From: Desulfatibacillum sp.
GTDB taxonomy: Bacteria; Desulfobacterota; Desulfobacteria; Desulfobacterales; Desulfatibacillaceae
Assembly (NCBI GenBank): GCA_016342355.1
Contig: JAEINP010000013.1
Span: 1 to 64,000, forward strand
Direction of reading: 5' to 3'
DNA: 64,000 nt
Below the pieces are notes generated by a model. It ran no database searches. It was given only the letters and a program-made list of their open reading frames with translations, and had not been told where the DNA came from. The translations under genes were made by a program, and so were the position numbers. This document shows, one piece after another, positions 45,192-52,581 of this stretch (positions are counted from its first letter, which is position 1; each line of letters starts with the position of its first letter).

Positions 45192-46553
45192 TCAGGCTGC
45201 TTTCTTGCCCACCAGCCCCAGCATTTTAAGCATAACCAGGGAGACCGCCATAATCCCTACAAAAACCAGCACCGTCAATCCTACGCTCCAGCCCCACCAC
45301 AAAGGAGCATTGACCAGCACCGCGCCCCCTCCCACAATGGGTAGGGCGAATGCGTTCATCACGGCGATTTCATACGCCACGGGAGTACGGAATTCCGGGT
45401 CCACGATCCTCAACAGCAACAGTCCGCACGAAACCGTGCCCGTGACCGTCCCGAATATGGCGGCCGTGCGTTCCAAAGAGTACTGGGGAAGCCGCCTGCC
45501 GAACCAGATGACCAGCAAGGTGGTGCAAACCCCCACCGCCAGGGAGATCACCCCGATAGGCAGGATGTACTCCCACACCACTTTTAGCTGGATGGCCATG
45601 ACCGTGGCTACAATCAGGAAATCCACAGACCATCCCGTGATTCTGCGTTGGACTCCCGGGTCTGGCAGATGGCCCAATCCCAGCAAATCCATGGCCTTCT
45701 TAAGCCCCAACGCCACGCCCAGGCCCATGAAAAAGAAAAATCCCCACAAAATAATGCCCACGTCCGGCGGTAAAAAAGACCCCAACACTCCGATGATGGC
45801 GTAGGTGACGCCGTAAACAATGCCGATGAGGGCGGCCTGAAAAGCCAGGGTCTCGGCGTTGCCCGAGTGGATGGTCAGCTTGCCTGCCGATTCGCATTCC
45901 GCGTCTTTGGAATAGACGCCCGTGATGCAGTCCCGGGTAAGGTTTTCCTGCCCATGGAAAGCCCACCCCTTGCGCATTCCATAATTCACCAGGGGCACGC
46001 CCACGAAAAAGGAAAAGAAATAACCCACTGCTGCAAAGGTAAGCCCGATAGTCGCCCCATTGGCAAAGCCCACGGCTTCCCACGCCTTGCCTATGGATAG
46101 GGCCTGGCCCGGGCCTTCGTTAAAACCCAGGGGAACCAAAAACCCGAAAGTGCTAAACAACTCCATGCCCAAAGCACCGAACACCAAAACCACAAGCCCG
46201 CCGATCACGGCTTGCATGGGAAAGGTCAAACCTTGTATGAGGGCCATCCAGGCGGGACCTTTCATGCCATGGAATTTGGAGGTTGGTACGTTCGCATCCT
46301 CGCTTCGTGTCAGGCCCACGGAAATAAAGGATATATTGAAAAAATGATATCCGAAATTTTCCAGGGCGCTGGTTTCCACGTCAATCAGCCTGGTTTGCAT
46401 GAGGATTAATCCGGCAAAACCTCCCACAAGGCAACTGGGGAACAAAAATTTCTGGATGAATCCCACCCTGGCCCGGAGATAAATACCCACCAGAAAAAAG
46501 AAGGATAACCAGGCGAAAACCAGCATGGAGTCAAAGGCAAAGGGGACGTTCAT
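45192..46553 (-). CDS. ESS/GltS-like sodium:carboxylate symporter
   Basis: A 453-residue membrane protein with about eleven hydrophobic segments. FGFLVPLGFNEGPGQALSIGKAW and TVTGTVSCGLLLLRIVDPEFRTPVAYE are typical of the ESS (glutamate:Na+) superfamily, with the FNEGPGQA and GTVTGT loops forming the substrate site. The substrate may be glutamate or another dicarboxylate. A diverged partial copy of its 5' end, including 20 bases upstream of the start, lies 1.7 kb away at 47899-48267. Confidence 0.82.
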   Translation of the reverse strand: MNVPFAFDSMLVFAWLSFFFLVGIYLRARVGFIQKFLFPSCLVGGFAGLILMQTRLIDVETSALENFGYHFFNISFISVGLTRSEDANVPTSKFHGMKGPAWMALIQGLTFPMQAVIGGLVVLVFGALGMELFSTFGFLVPLGFNEGPGQALSIGKAWEAVGFANGATIGLTFAAVGYFFSFFVGVPLVNYGMRKGWAFHGQENLTRDCITGVYSKDAECESAGKLTIHSGNAETLAFQAALIGIVYGVTYAIIGVLGSFLPPDVGIILWGFFFFMGLGVALGLKKAMDLLGLGHLPDPGVQRRITGWSVDFLIVATVMAIQLKVVWEYILPIGVISLAVGVCTTLLVIWFGRRLPQYSLERTAAIFGTVTGTVSCGLLLLRIVDPEFRTPVAYEIAVMNAFALPIVGGGAVLVNAPLWWGWSVGLTVLVFVGIMAVSLVMLKMLGLVGKKAA

Positions 46554-46707
46554 AGGCGTCTTGTGCTCCGTTTTGAAGGGTTCTTATGCAAAGGGCTTGA
46601 GGGCATCACAATGATAATCCGTCATGGGCATTACTACTGTTAATAGATTGGGTTGAGGGGCGTTGATATTATGGTTAATATTCTATATGTGGTTGCCCCG
46701 CCCCGCC

Positions 46708-46740
46708 GTCATTCCCGAGCGTATCTGTCGGGAATCCAGT
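46708..46740 (+). repeat. dRS3-like palindrome, copy A
   Basis: Arms ATTCCCGA and TCGGGAAT with a GTCATTCCC lead and GAATCCAGT end. Three relatives lie at 47332, 47426 (inverted) and 47598. Confidence 0.8.
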
Positions 46741-46755
46741 CCTTGTCTTTTTGCC

Positions 46756-46779
46756 GTAGGGGCGCCGCTTGCTGCGCCC
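46756..46779 (+). repeat. CTTG-centred palindrome
   Basis: GTAG leader, arms GGGCGC/GCGCCC around a CGCTTGCT centre. Near-identical to 46967-46990. Confidence 0.75.
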
Positions 46780-46791
46780 TGTGGCTTTGCC

Positions 46792-46819
46792 GTAGGGGCA
46801 ATTCCCCTGTGGTTGCCCC
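46792..46819 (+). repeat. GTAGGGGC palindrome without CTTG centre
   Basis: GTAG leader, arms GGGGCAA/TTGCCCC with an 13-base centre. A relative of the CTTG family. Confidence 0.6.
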
Positions 46820-46844
46820 AAAAAAAAATCAATGAATCCCATAT

Positions 46845-46871
46845 GGGCAGGCACGGGGGCCTGCTCCCTAC
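46845..46871 (-). repeat. GTAGGG palindrome without CTTG centre
   Basis: On the minus strand GTAGGGAGCAGGC pairs with GCCTGC over a CCCCGT centre. Confidence 0.55.
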
Positions 46872-46880
46872 GTACAACAG

Positions 46881-46904
46881 GCAGGGCAAGCCCTGCGGCT
46901 ACAT
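46881..46904 (-). repeat. CTTG-centred palindrome
   Basis: Minus strand: TGTAGCC leader, arms GCAGGGC/GCCCTGC around TT; same core as 37422-37443. Confidence 0.75.
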
Positions 46905-46966
46905 AGCAAAATAAAAGGCAGACCAATGGTTGAAATTCTCGGCGGCATGAAACGCCTTGTGGTCAC

Positions 46967-46990
46967 GTAGGGGCGCTGCTTGCTGCGCCC
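46967..46990 (+). repeat. CTTG-centred palindrome
   Basis: GTAG leader, arms GGGCGC/GCGCCC around TGCTTGCT. Confidence 0.75.
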
Positions 46991-47029
46991 ATTTAAAATC
47001 ATCGCAGCAACGCGGCCACATAAAAAAGG

Positions 47030-47057
47030 GTAGCCCGGGCAACTTGTTGCCCGGGGC
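47030..47057 (+). repeat. CTTG-centred palindrome
   Basis: GTAG leader, arms CCGGGCAA/TTGCCCGG around CTTG. Confidence 0.75.
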
Positions 47058-47228
47058 CGAAGGCCAATAGATCGACCCATGAGGACACAAGACGCCAGGG
47101 CATTATGGCGAAAGAAAACCAGTTTAATGCCAAAGGATAAACAAAACGTAGCCTCTGGACAGAACGTTCGTCCGCCCATCTTTCCAGGCCTCGGTAAACA
47201 TTCCGGGCCGCGCCTAATGCGCTTCGCG

Positions 47229-47254
47229 CCCCGGCAACAAGTTGCCACGGCTAG
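47229..47254 (-). repeat. CTTG-centred palindrome
   Basis: Minus strand: TAGCC leader, arms GGCAA/TTGCC around CTTG; related to 47030-47057. Confidence 0.7.
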
Positions 47255-47308
47255 CCAAACCAGGGAACGGCTCCCGAGGATTTAACCTTTGCGGTTAAAT
47301 GAAGCTAT

Positions 47309-47330
47309 GTAGCCGCACAGCTTGCTGTGC
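47309..47330 (+). repeat. CTTG-centred palindrome
   Basis: GTAGCC leader, arms GCACAGC/GCTGTGC around TT; compared with GCAGGGC/GCCCTGC copies both arms changed together. Confidence 0.8.
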
Positions 47331-47331
47331 T

Positions 47332-47364
47332 GTCATTCCCGAATGTTTCTGTCGGGAATCCAGT
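47332..47364 (+). repeat. dRS3-like palindrome, copy B
   Basis: Same arms as copy A; directly follows the CTTG palindrome at 47309-47330, so the two form a composite. Confidence 0.8.
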
Positions 47365-47425
47365 CTTTGTTCCATGGATTAAAAAGGGAATCATTGCCGC
47401 AATAAAACACAAAACTGCAAAGACG

Positions 47426-47456
47426 CTGGATCCCCGACTACTACCTCGGGGATGAC
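47426..47456 (-). repeat. dRS3-like palindrome, copy C (inverted, diverged)
   Basis: Reads on the minus strand GTCATCCCCGAGG to CGGGGATCCAG, with CCCC arms in place of CCC. Confidence 0.7.
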
Positions 47457-47554
47457 AGACTTGGGGCGCCCTACTGTTGTCTTATGGCGTCAGCGCCACC
47501 CGCCCAAACCCTTGAATTACGCCAACCGAACGCCTTCTCCCTCCAGTCTTCGTC

Positions 47555-47577
47555 CCTTCCCCCCTTGCGGGGGAAGG
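47555..47577. repeat. GC hairpin with CTTGC loop
   Basis: Arms CCTTCCCCC and GGGGGAAGG around CTTGC; no GTAG leader. Confidence 0.6.
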
Positions 47578-47597
47578 ACAGGATGGGGGGAAAATCT

Positions 47598-47630
47598 GTC
47601 ATTCCCGAATGTCCCTGTCGGGAATCCAGT
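47598..47630 (+). repeat. dRS3-like palindrome, copy D
   Basis: Same arms as copies A and B with a different 9-base loop. A CTTG-centred hairpin lies 20 bases upstream (47555-47577). Confidence 0.8.
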
Positions 47631-47872
47631 GTCCCTTGCCTTTGTCCTTTTTTTGGGTGGCACAGGCAGATCCGTATCCTGCCTGTGTGCAACGCACAGT
47701 AGGTTCGGCCCTGACTCCATGTTAACACCGGTGATACCCACGGGACCATTACCAACCCTATGTGTTATCCTTCCTTTGCCGGGCATTTCATTATCCAGGT
47801 TGCAAACAAAACCCTGCCTGGAAAAACTGTCCTAAGGACCCAGGTAGCAAAGGACGCTCCCTGGGCCACCCA

Positions 47873-48244
47873 CTACTTTTTACTGCCTGGGCCACCCGCG
47901 GCTTGCATGGGAAAGGTCAAACCTTGTATGAGGGCCATCCAGACGGGACCTTTCATGCCATGGAATTTGGAGGTTGGTTCGTTCGCATCCTCGCTTCGGG
48001 TCAGGCCCACGGAAATAAACGAGATATTAAAAAGATGGTACCCGAAATTTTCCAGGGCGCTGGTTTCCACATCGATCAGGCCGGACTGCATGAAGAGCAA
48101 CCCGGTAAAACCTCCCACAAGGCAACTGGGAAACAGAAACTTTTGGATGAATCCCACCCTGGCCCGGAGATAAATACCCACCAGAAAAAAGAAGGATAGC
48201 CAGGCGAAAACCAGCATGGAGTCAAAGGCAAAGGGCGCGTTCAT
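47873..48244 (-). pseudogene. Truncated duplicate of the ESS symporter 5' end
   Basis: The first about 114 codons align without gaps to the symporter at 45192-46553, with about nine residue changes, then the homology stops at 47899 and the frame runs into unrelated DNA to a stop. The matching block is 369 bases in both places (46208-46576 and 47899-48267) and includes about 20 bases upstream of the start. About three membrane segments remain, so it cannot be a working transporter. It is a duplication remnant, or the scar of a partly deleted second symporter gene. Confidence 0.85.
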
Positions 48245-48368
48245 AGGCGTCTTGTGCTCCGTTTTGAGATAGGTAAATAATTATTGGCGAAAGGAATAGA
48301 GTAAATGCGCTTGAACAGAAACTCAACAAGCATACTTGCGTCTTCGGAAATAACCTGTCCAACGCTGT

Positions 48369-48390
48369 GTAGGTGCAGGGCTTGCCCTGC
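48369..48390 (+). repeat. CTTG-centred palindrome
   Basis: GTAGGT leader, arms GCAGGGC/GCCCTGC around TT, then another GTAG. Confidence 0.75.
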
Positions 48391-48543
48391 GTAGTTATTT
48401 CCAGACGGGGAGACATATCGGCGCTATCAGCAAGTCAGACCCCGTTTATAGACGGTGGTATTATAAATTTCAAGTATCCAGAGATCATAGCCTCACATCA
48501 ATATCCTGTTTGGGAATGGAGGCGGCCCCCCCAAAAAAACAAT

Positions 48544-49980
48544 CTACTGCACAAACAAATCATTCACAAAGCTGACCAATATTGCTTTTCGGGCGGAGGC
48601 TGGCAATTCGTTCAAGACCCCGTTGATCTCGGCCATGCGTTCGGGCAATCCCTGGCCCTCCAGGCCAGCCATGGCCAAAAGCCCGTTGATTTCCTCGTCC
48701 GTGGCGTTGGTCAAATCCAGGTCCTTGAGCATGGGCCGCAGGGAGGTCAGCAATTCCCCCTCGGGCATAGCGGCTGCAATGCTGGTGCATTTTTCCAGGT
48801 CTTCAATCAATTTGTCTTCCCACCCCACGTTGGAGGCCGACACGGACAAATGGACGTGGGCCGGGCTGTTGTCGTAAGACAGGGCAGGCTGGATATACCA
48901 GCCCAGGGAGTTCATTTCGTCGATGATCTGGAAGACGTTGATGGTGTCCGAGGTAAAGGCGATGAGGGTCATTTGGGGTGGAGCCAACAGACGCAAGCCC
49001 GGGATTTTTTCGATTCCGGCACTGATTTTTTTGACCGCCTCCAGCTTTTTCCGGGCGATTTCCAGATACCCCTGATCCCCGATGTGGTTCAGCACCGCCC
49101 AGGCCGCGGCCATGGGGCCGCCCGACTTGGAGCTTTGCACGGCGTTGTTGATGATGGTGTACCCAATCCAGTTGGCGCAGGCGAAAATCTGGTGTTTGCG
49201 CAGGCTTTTATTCTTATACAAAACAAGGGAAGCGCCCTTGGGACAATAGGCGTATTTGTGCAGATCCATGGACATGGACGAAACTCCGGGCACGGAAAAG
49301 TCAAAATCCGGCGCCGGCTCGCCCAGGCGTTTGAAATAAGGCAGCAGAAATCCGCCCATGCAGGCGTCCGTATGGAGCCACAGATTTTTTTCCAGGGCCA
49401 ACTTGCCCAGGTCTGCAATGGGGTCGATCACTCCCTGGGAATAGGTGGGCGCCGAGCCCACCAGCATGATGGTGTCGGGCGTGATGGCCTGACGCACGGT
49501 TTCGGCGCTGACCTTAAAACTCACCGGGTCCACCGAAACCTGAACCACTTTCAAAGCCAGGTAGTGGGCGGCCTTGTAAAAAGCGGCGTGGGCCGTGGTG
49601 GGCAGGATGATTTCCGGGGTTACAATGTCGGGGCGTTTTACCCGGTAATAGTCCCTGGCCGCCTTGACCGCCAGAATAATGCTTTCCGTGCCGCCGCTGG
49701 TGAAATTGCCCACCGCGTCCTTGCCGCCCCGCAGGTGTTGGGCGCCGAATGCCGCCAGTTCCTTTTCCAGTATTTGCAGGCTTTGGAACACGGTAAAGTC
49801 CAGGCCGTTTTCCGACAAAAAGGAAGTGTAGGCCTTTTGGGCGACCTCGCGGACTTTTTCGCCAGGATCAAAAACATACCCGAAAACCCGGCCTTCCTTC
49901 CATTTCACATCGTTCTTGCGAAAGTCTTCCAAGGCCGCAAATACTTTGTCCGCAGGCATTCCGTGTTCCGGCAGCTTCAT
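48544..49980 (-). CDS. PLP-dependent decarboxylase / sphingosine-phosphate-lyase-like
   Basis: A 478-residue fold-type I PLP enzyme of the group II decarboxylase/S1P-lyase family. FTSGGTESI (93-101) binds the cofactor phosphate, HTDAC (203-207) holds the ring-pairing Asp and K242 in SMDLHKYAYCPKGAS is the Schiff-base lysine. The DLHKYAYCPKG form and the sequence around H204 resemble bacterial S1P lyases more than glutamate decarboxylases. GGAGGGG is just upstream of the ATG. Single gene; the 300-base region beyond its stop carries a repeat. Confidence 0.85.
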   Translation of the reverse strand: MKLPEHGMPADKVFAALEDFRKNDVKWKEGRVFGYVFDPGEKVREVAQKAYTSFLSENGLDFTVFQSLQILEKELAAFGAQHLRGGKDAVGNFTSGGTESIILAVKAARDYYRVKRPDIVTPEIILPTTAHAAFYKAAHYLALKVVQVSVDPVSFKVSAETVRQAITPDTIMLVGSAPTYSQGVIDPIADLGKLALEKNLWLHTDACMGGFLLPYFKRLGEPAPDFDFSVPGVSSMSMDLHKYAYCPKGASLVLYKNKSLRKHQIFACANWIGYTIINNAVQSSKSGGPMAAAWAVLNHIGDQGYLEIARKKLEAVKKISAGIEKIPGLRLLAPPQMTLIAFTSDTINVFQIIDEMNSLGWYIQPALSYDNSPAHVHLSVSASNVGWEDKLIEDLEKCTSIAAAMPEGELLTSLRPMLKDLDLTNATDEEINGLLAMAGLEGQGLPERMAEINGVLNELPASARKAILVSFVNDLFVQ

Positions 49981-50197
49981 GAATTCCCCTCCATATTTCG
50001 GGTCAGTTGTCAGGCTTTATTGGGATTAAAATATCACAAGCAGGGTTTTGCTGCAAACATTTCCGGCGGGATACTGAGGGGCGGCATATTGCAATTCCTT
50101 AGGTCCGGCGGCTCGAACCGCAACACAAAAACCTAAATATCGCACAACCGAAAACCCTAAAAATGGCCGGGCTGAAGAATAAGAAGCATTTTGCAGG

Positions 50198-50235
50198 ACG
50201 CCCTCCCGGATATTCTTTCCGGGAGGGCGTTTTTT
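50198..50235 (+). terminator. Strong hairpin with plus-strand T-run
   Basis: A perfect 12-bp stem, ACGCCCTCCCGG (50198-50209) and CCGGGAGGGCGT (50219-50230), with a 9-base loop and a TTTTTT tail on the plus strand. The neighbouring genes are on the minus strand, where the stem is preceded, not followed, by the T/A run. Confidence 0.65.
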
Positions 50236-50256
50236 ATTAGAACGGGGATTGGCTGG

Positions 50257-50784
50257 CTATTCCGCCATCCTGAAAATCTTAAACGCCATGCCAGCGGCAA
50301 TCATGCCCAGGCCGTGCTGGACCGCCTCGAAAATATCCGAATCGCTCCAGCCCATGTCCTTCAGGGCCTTGATGTCGTCCGCGTTGGAGAGCGCCGGATC
50401 TCCGGTCACTTTCAGCACATACAGGAGCAGGGCCTTGTCCTTGTCGTCCAGCTTGGCGTTTGCCGGGTTTGCCTTGGCGGCGTCAATGTCTTCCTGGCTC
50501 AGTTTGGCAAGCATCATGAGCATGCCCTGGTTCAGATTGATGCAGTACTCATAGCCCTCGTTGTAGGACACCAAAAGGCGGATATGGGCCAGAAGCTGAA
50601 ACTTGAGGTTGGGGTGGCTCATAAAGAATTGCAAGCCATTGCTCTGCATTTCCAGGAAATAGGGGCTGATGCTCATCATCTGCATGGGCAGGGGCACGGG
50701 AGCGCCCATCTTCTCGAAAAAGGAATAGGCTTCCTTTGCTTTTCCTGTTGCCTCTTCGGGGGTGATGGTCTTAAGTAACGGCAT
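50257..50784 (-). CDS. AhpD-like / carboxymuconolactone-decarboxylase-family protein
   Basis: A 175-residue all-helical protein like AhpD/CMD-fold proteins: QLLAHIRLLVSYNEGYEYCINLNQGML matches their core. Classical AhpD has a CxxC redox pair; only one Cys (near 89) is present, so disulfide chemistry is doubtful. GAGGAG precedes the ATG. It lies 21 bases after the FmdE-MoeA gene and is probably cotranscribed with it. Confidence 0.75.
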   Translation of the reverse strand: MPLLKTITPEEATGKAKEAYSFFEKMGAPVPLPMQMMSISPYFLEMQSNGLQFFMSHPNLKFQLLAHIRLLVSYNEGYEYCINLNQGMLMMLAKLSQEDIDAAKANPANAKLDDKDKALLLYVLKVTGDPALSNADDIKALKDMGWSDSDIFEAVQHGLGMIAAGMAFKIFRMAE

Positions 50785-50805
50785 GTTTTGTCTCCTCTTT
50801 GGGGG

Positions 50806-52443
50806 TTATTTGCCGAATCCGCACCTGGGGTAGATGCAGGTCTTGCAGTCCAGGCAAAATGAACCATGGCCCATTTTTGCAAGATCCCTCCGGGTGATGT
50901 CCAGGCCTGCCAAAAGCCTTGGCAGCAATAGATCAAAACTGGTTCGTTCGTGGAAAAGGGCGCAGGCGGGCACGCCGATCACCTGTACGTCGCCCATGTC
51001 CGCCAATAAGGTCATGTTGCCGGGCAGGATCGGGGACCCGTACAGGAGGTTTTCCGCCCCGGCGTCCACCAGACCCAGTCGGGTGACGTCGTCCGGGTCT
51101 ACGGAAAGCCCGGCCGTGGTCACCAATAGATCCACCCCGGCGTCCACGAATTTTTTGGCGCAATCAGCAATGGCAAGCCTGTCGTCCGCTACGATTTCCG
51201 AGCATACTACCTGGCTTCCGTAAGCCTCCACCTTTTTTTGGATAATGGGTGAAAATTTGTCCTGCACCAGACCCTGAAAAACCTCCGTGCCGGTCACCAG
51301 CACTCCCACCTTGGCCTTGCGCATGGAATGGACCGTGTACACGGGCCTGTGCGCCAGGCCGTCCAGGGCCTGGTTAAAATACTGCCTGTGGAGGTACAGG
51401 GGCAGAGCCCTTGTTCCGGCCAGCTTGTCTCCCTTGTTGACCACCGTGTAAGAATGGCGTCCGGCGCAGGCGACGCCCAGCACCGAGTTGAAAGCCTCCA
51501 GGCTTAATGTATCCACGGTGAGCAAACCGTCCTGGTCCGCCACGATTTCCGCCTTGCCCTCCCTGGGCGCTCCGGAATGAGTCACCCCATCTCCGGCAAG
51601 CGCCTTGGCGAAGGCCAGGGCCGCCTCGTCCTCATGAATCCATTCCGATCCGGGAGCGTTTTTCTCCGCCACATACACCCTGGTCCGTCCCATTTTTTGC
51701 AAACGGCATACATCCGCGCCCTTGAGTTGCTGGCCCTTTTGGTACAAGGGGCCTTTTTCCACGCCGGGAATGATTCGGGTCATGTCGTGGAGGGCGTGCA
51801 GGCCTTCGGTTTCCTCCACGTTCAAGGCCACCAGATCCGGCGTCTGCCAAAGCTCCCGGGCCGGAGCCTTTTGGGTGCTGGCATAGGGATTTTGACCCTG
51901 GCATGAAAGGCACAGGCTGCCGTCCTCCCAGGGATAGGCTTCCCCGCATCCCTTGCAAATATCAAAACCCTTGCGGCGCTTGTGCTCCACAAAGGAGTCA
52001 TGCACCTGCACTTGGGCCAGGGAGCAGAACCCGGCGCCGGCGTCGTATATCTGCTCACAAAGCAGGTCAAAGTCCTGTTCCTTTTTGGGTTTCAGCTTGA
52101 AAAACCAGGATTTCACTTCAGGCCAGGCATCCAGTTTTTCGGGGTTCACATAAACCCGGATTCCTTCGCCCTCAAATTTTTCGAACAGGGTAAGGGCGAA
52201 TAATCCCATGTTGATGACCCGCAGCCAGCCGTTGCCTATGGTGCAAGGCGTTAATAGCTGGATGGCGTCCGGCAGGCAGGCCCGGGTTTCGCAAATAGCG
52301 TCAAAAAATTCCCCCTTGGGTAGGTTCCGGGTGGCGGCGTCCACCATAAAACCGCCGATCAACATGCCCGGCGCCAAATGGCCGTGAAAATTCCGCACCA
52401 TCTCCAAATAGTGTTCATATGTGTGACTGCAAATTGTTTTCAT
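50806..52443 (-). CDS. FmdE-MoeA fusion, molybdenum-cofactor protein
   Basis: A 545-residue fusion. Residues 1-165 are FmdE-like (HGHLAPGMLIGGFMVD, then a conserved ACLPDAIQLLTPCTIGN), as found beside formylmethanofuran dehydrogenase and other molybdo/tungsto enzymes. Residues 168-191 form a zinc-ribbon (CKGCGEAYPWEDGSLCLSC). Residues about 340-520 are a MoCF/MoeA-type molybdopterin-binding domain with GVLVTGTEVF and DLLVTTAGLSVDPDDVT. A C-terminal CLDCKTCIYPRC tail may bind a metal. It probably inserts or modifies the cofactor of the oxidoreductase encoded just upstream. Confidence 0.88.
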   Translation of the reverse strand: MKTICSHTYEHYLEMVRNFHGHLAPGMLIGGFMVDAATRNLPKGEFFDAICETRACLPDAIQLLTPCTIGNGWLRVINMGLFALTLFEKFEGEGIRVYVNPEKLDAWPEVKSWFFKLKPKKEQDFDLLCEQIYDAGAGFCSLAQVQVHDSFVEHKRRKGFDICKGCGEAYPWEDGSLCLSCQGQNPYASTQKAPARELWQTPDLVALNVEETEGLHALHDMTRIIPGVEKGPLYQKGQQLKGADVCRLQKMGRTRVYVAEKNAPGSEWIHEDEAALAFAKALAGDGVTHSGAPREGKAEIVADQDGLLTVDTLSLEAFNSVLGVACAGRHSYTVVNKGDKLAGTRALPLYLHRQYFNQALDGLAHRPVYTVHSMRKAKVGVLVTGTEVFQGLVQDKFSPIIQKKVEAYGSQVVCSEIVADDRLAIADCAKKFVDAGVDLLVTTAGLSVDPDDVTRLGLVDAGAENLLYGSPILPGNMTLLADMGDVQVIGVPACALFHERTSFDLLLPRLLAGLDITRRDLAKMGHGSFCLDCKTCIYPRCGFGK

Positions 52444-52517
52444 CGATGTTCCTGAGCTATGAGCGGGATTTCCCGCTTGAATTCATATTTAGGGCTGGCA
52501 TTCGGGAAAAGAAGTCA

Positions 52518-52547
52518 AAGGGAGAAGGATCACATCCCTCTCCCCTT
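52518..52547 (-). terminator. Hairpin after the molybdopterin oxidoreductase gene
   Basis: GGGAGAAGG and CCCTCTCCC arms around a 7-base loop, 35 bases after the oxidoreductase stop. The minus-strand tail TTTGACTTCTTTTC is only partly T-rich, so termination is probably partial. Confidence 0.45.
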
Positions 52548-52581
52548 GTTTTATGTCTTATCCCAAAAGAACAACGGCTGA

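Larger units (their letters stand above)
46577..47898. other. Repeat-rich intergenic island, 1.3 kb
   Basis: No gene is supported here: reading frames are short and full of repeats. It holds four dRS3-like palindromes, several CTTG-centred palindromes and a GC hairpin. It separates the full symporter gene from its truncated copy, so it probably marks a past rearrangement. Confidence 0.75.

Noticed and set aside
46708-47630. Possible CRISPR array
   Set aside because: The repeats are palindromic, unevenly spaced, in both orientations and mixed with another family; no cas genes are present.
48373-50136. 587-residue plus-strand open frame
   Set aside because: It lies antisense to the PLP decarboxylase, which has cofactor motifs and a ribosome site. 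The translated frame is rich in His/Gly/Gln and has no family features.
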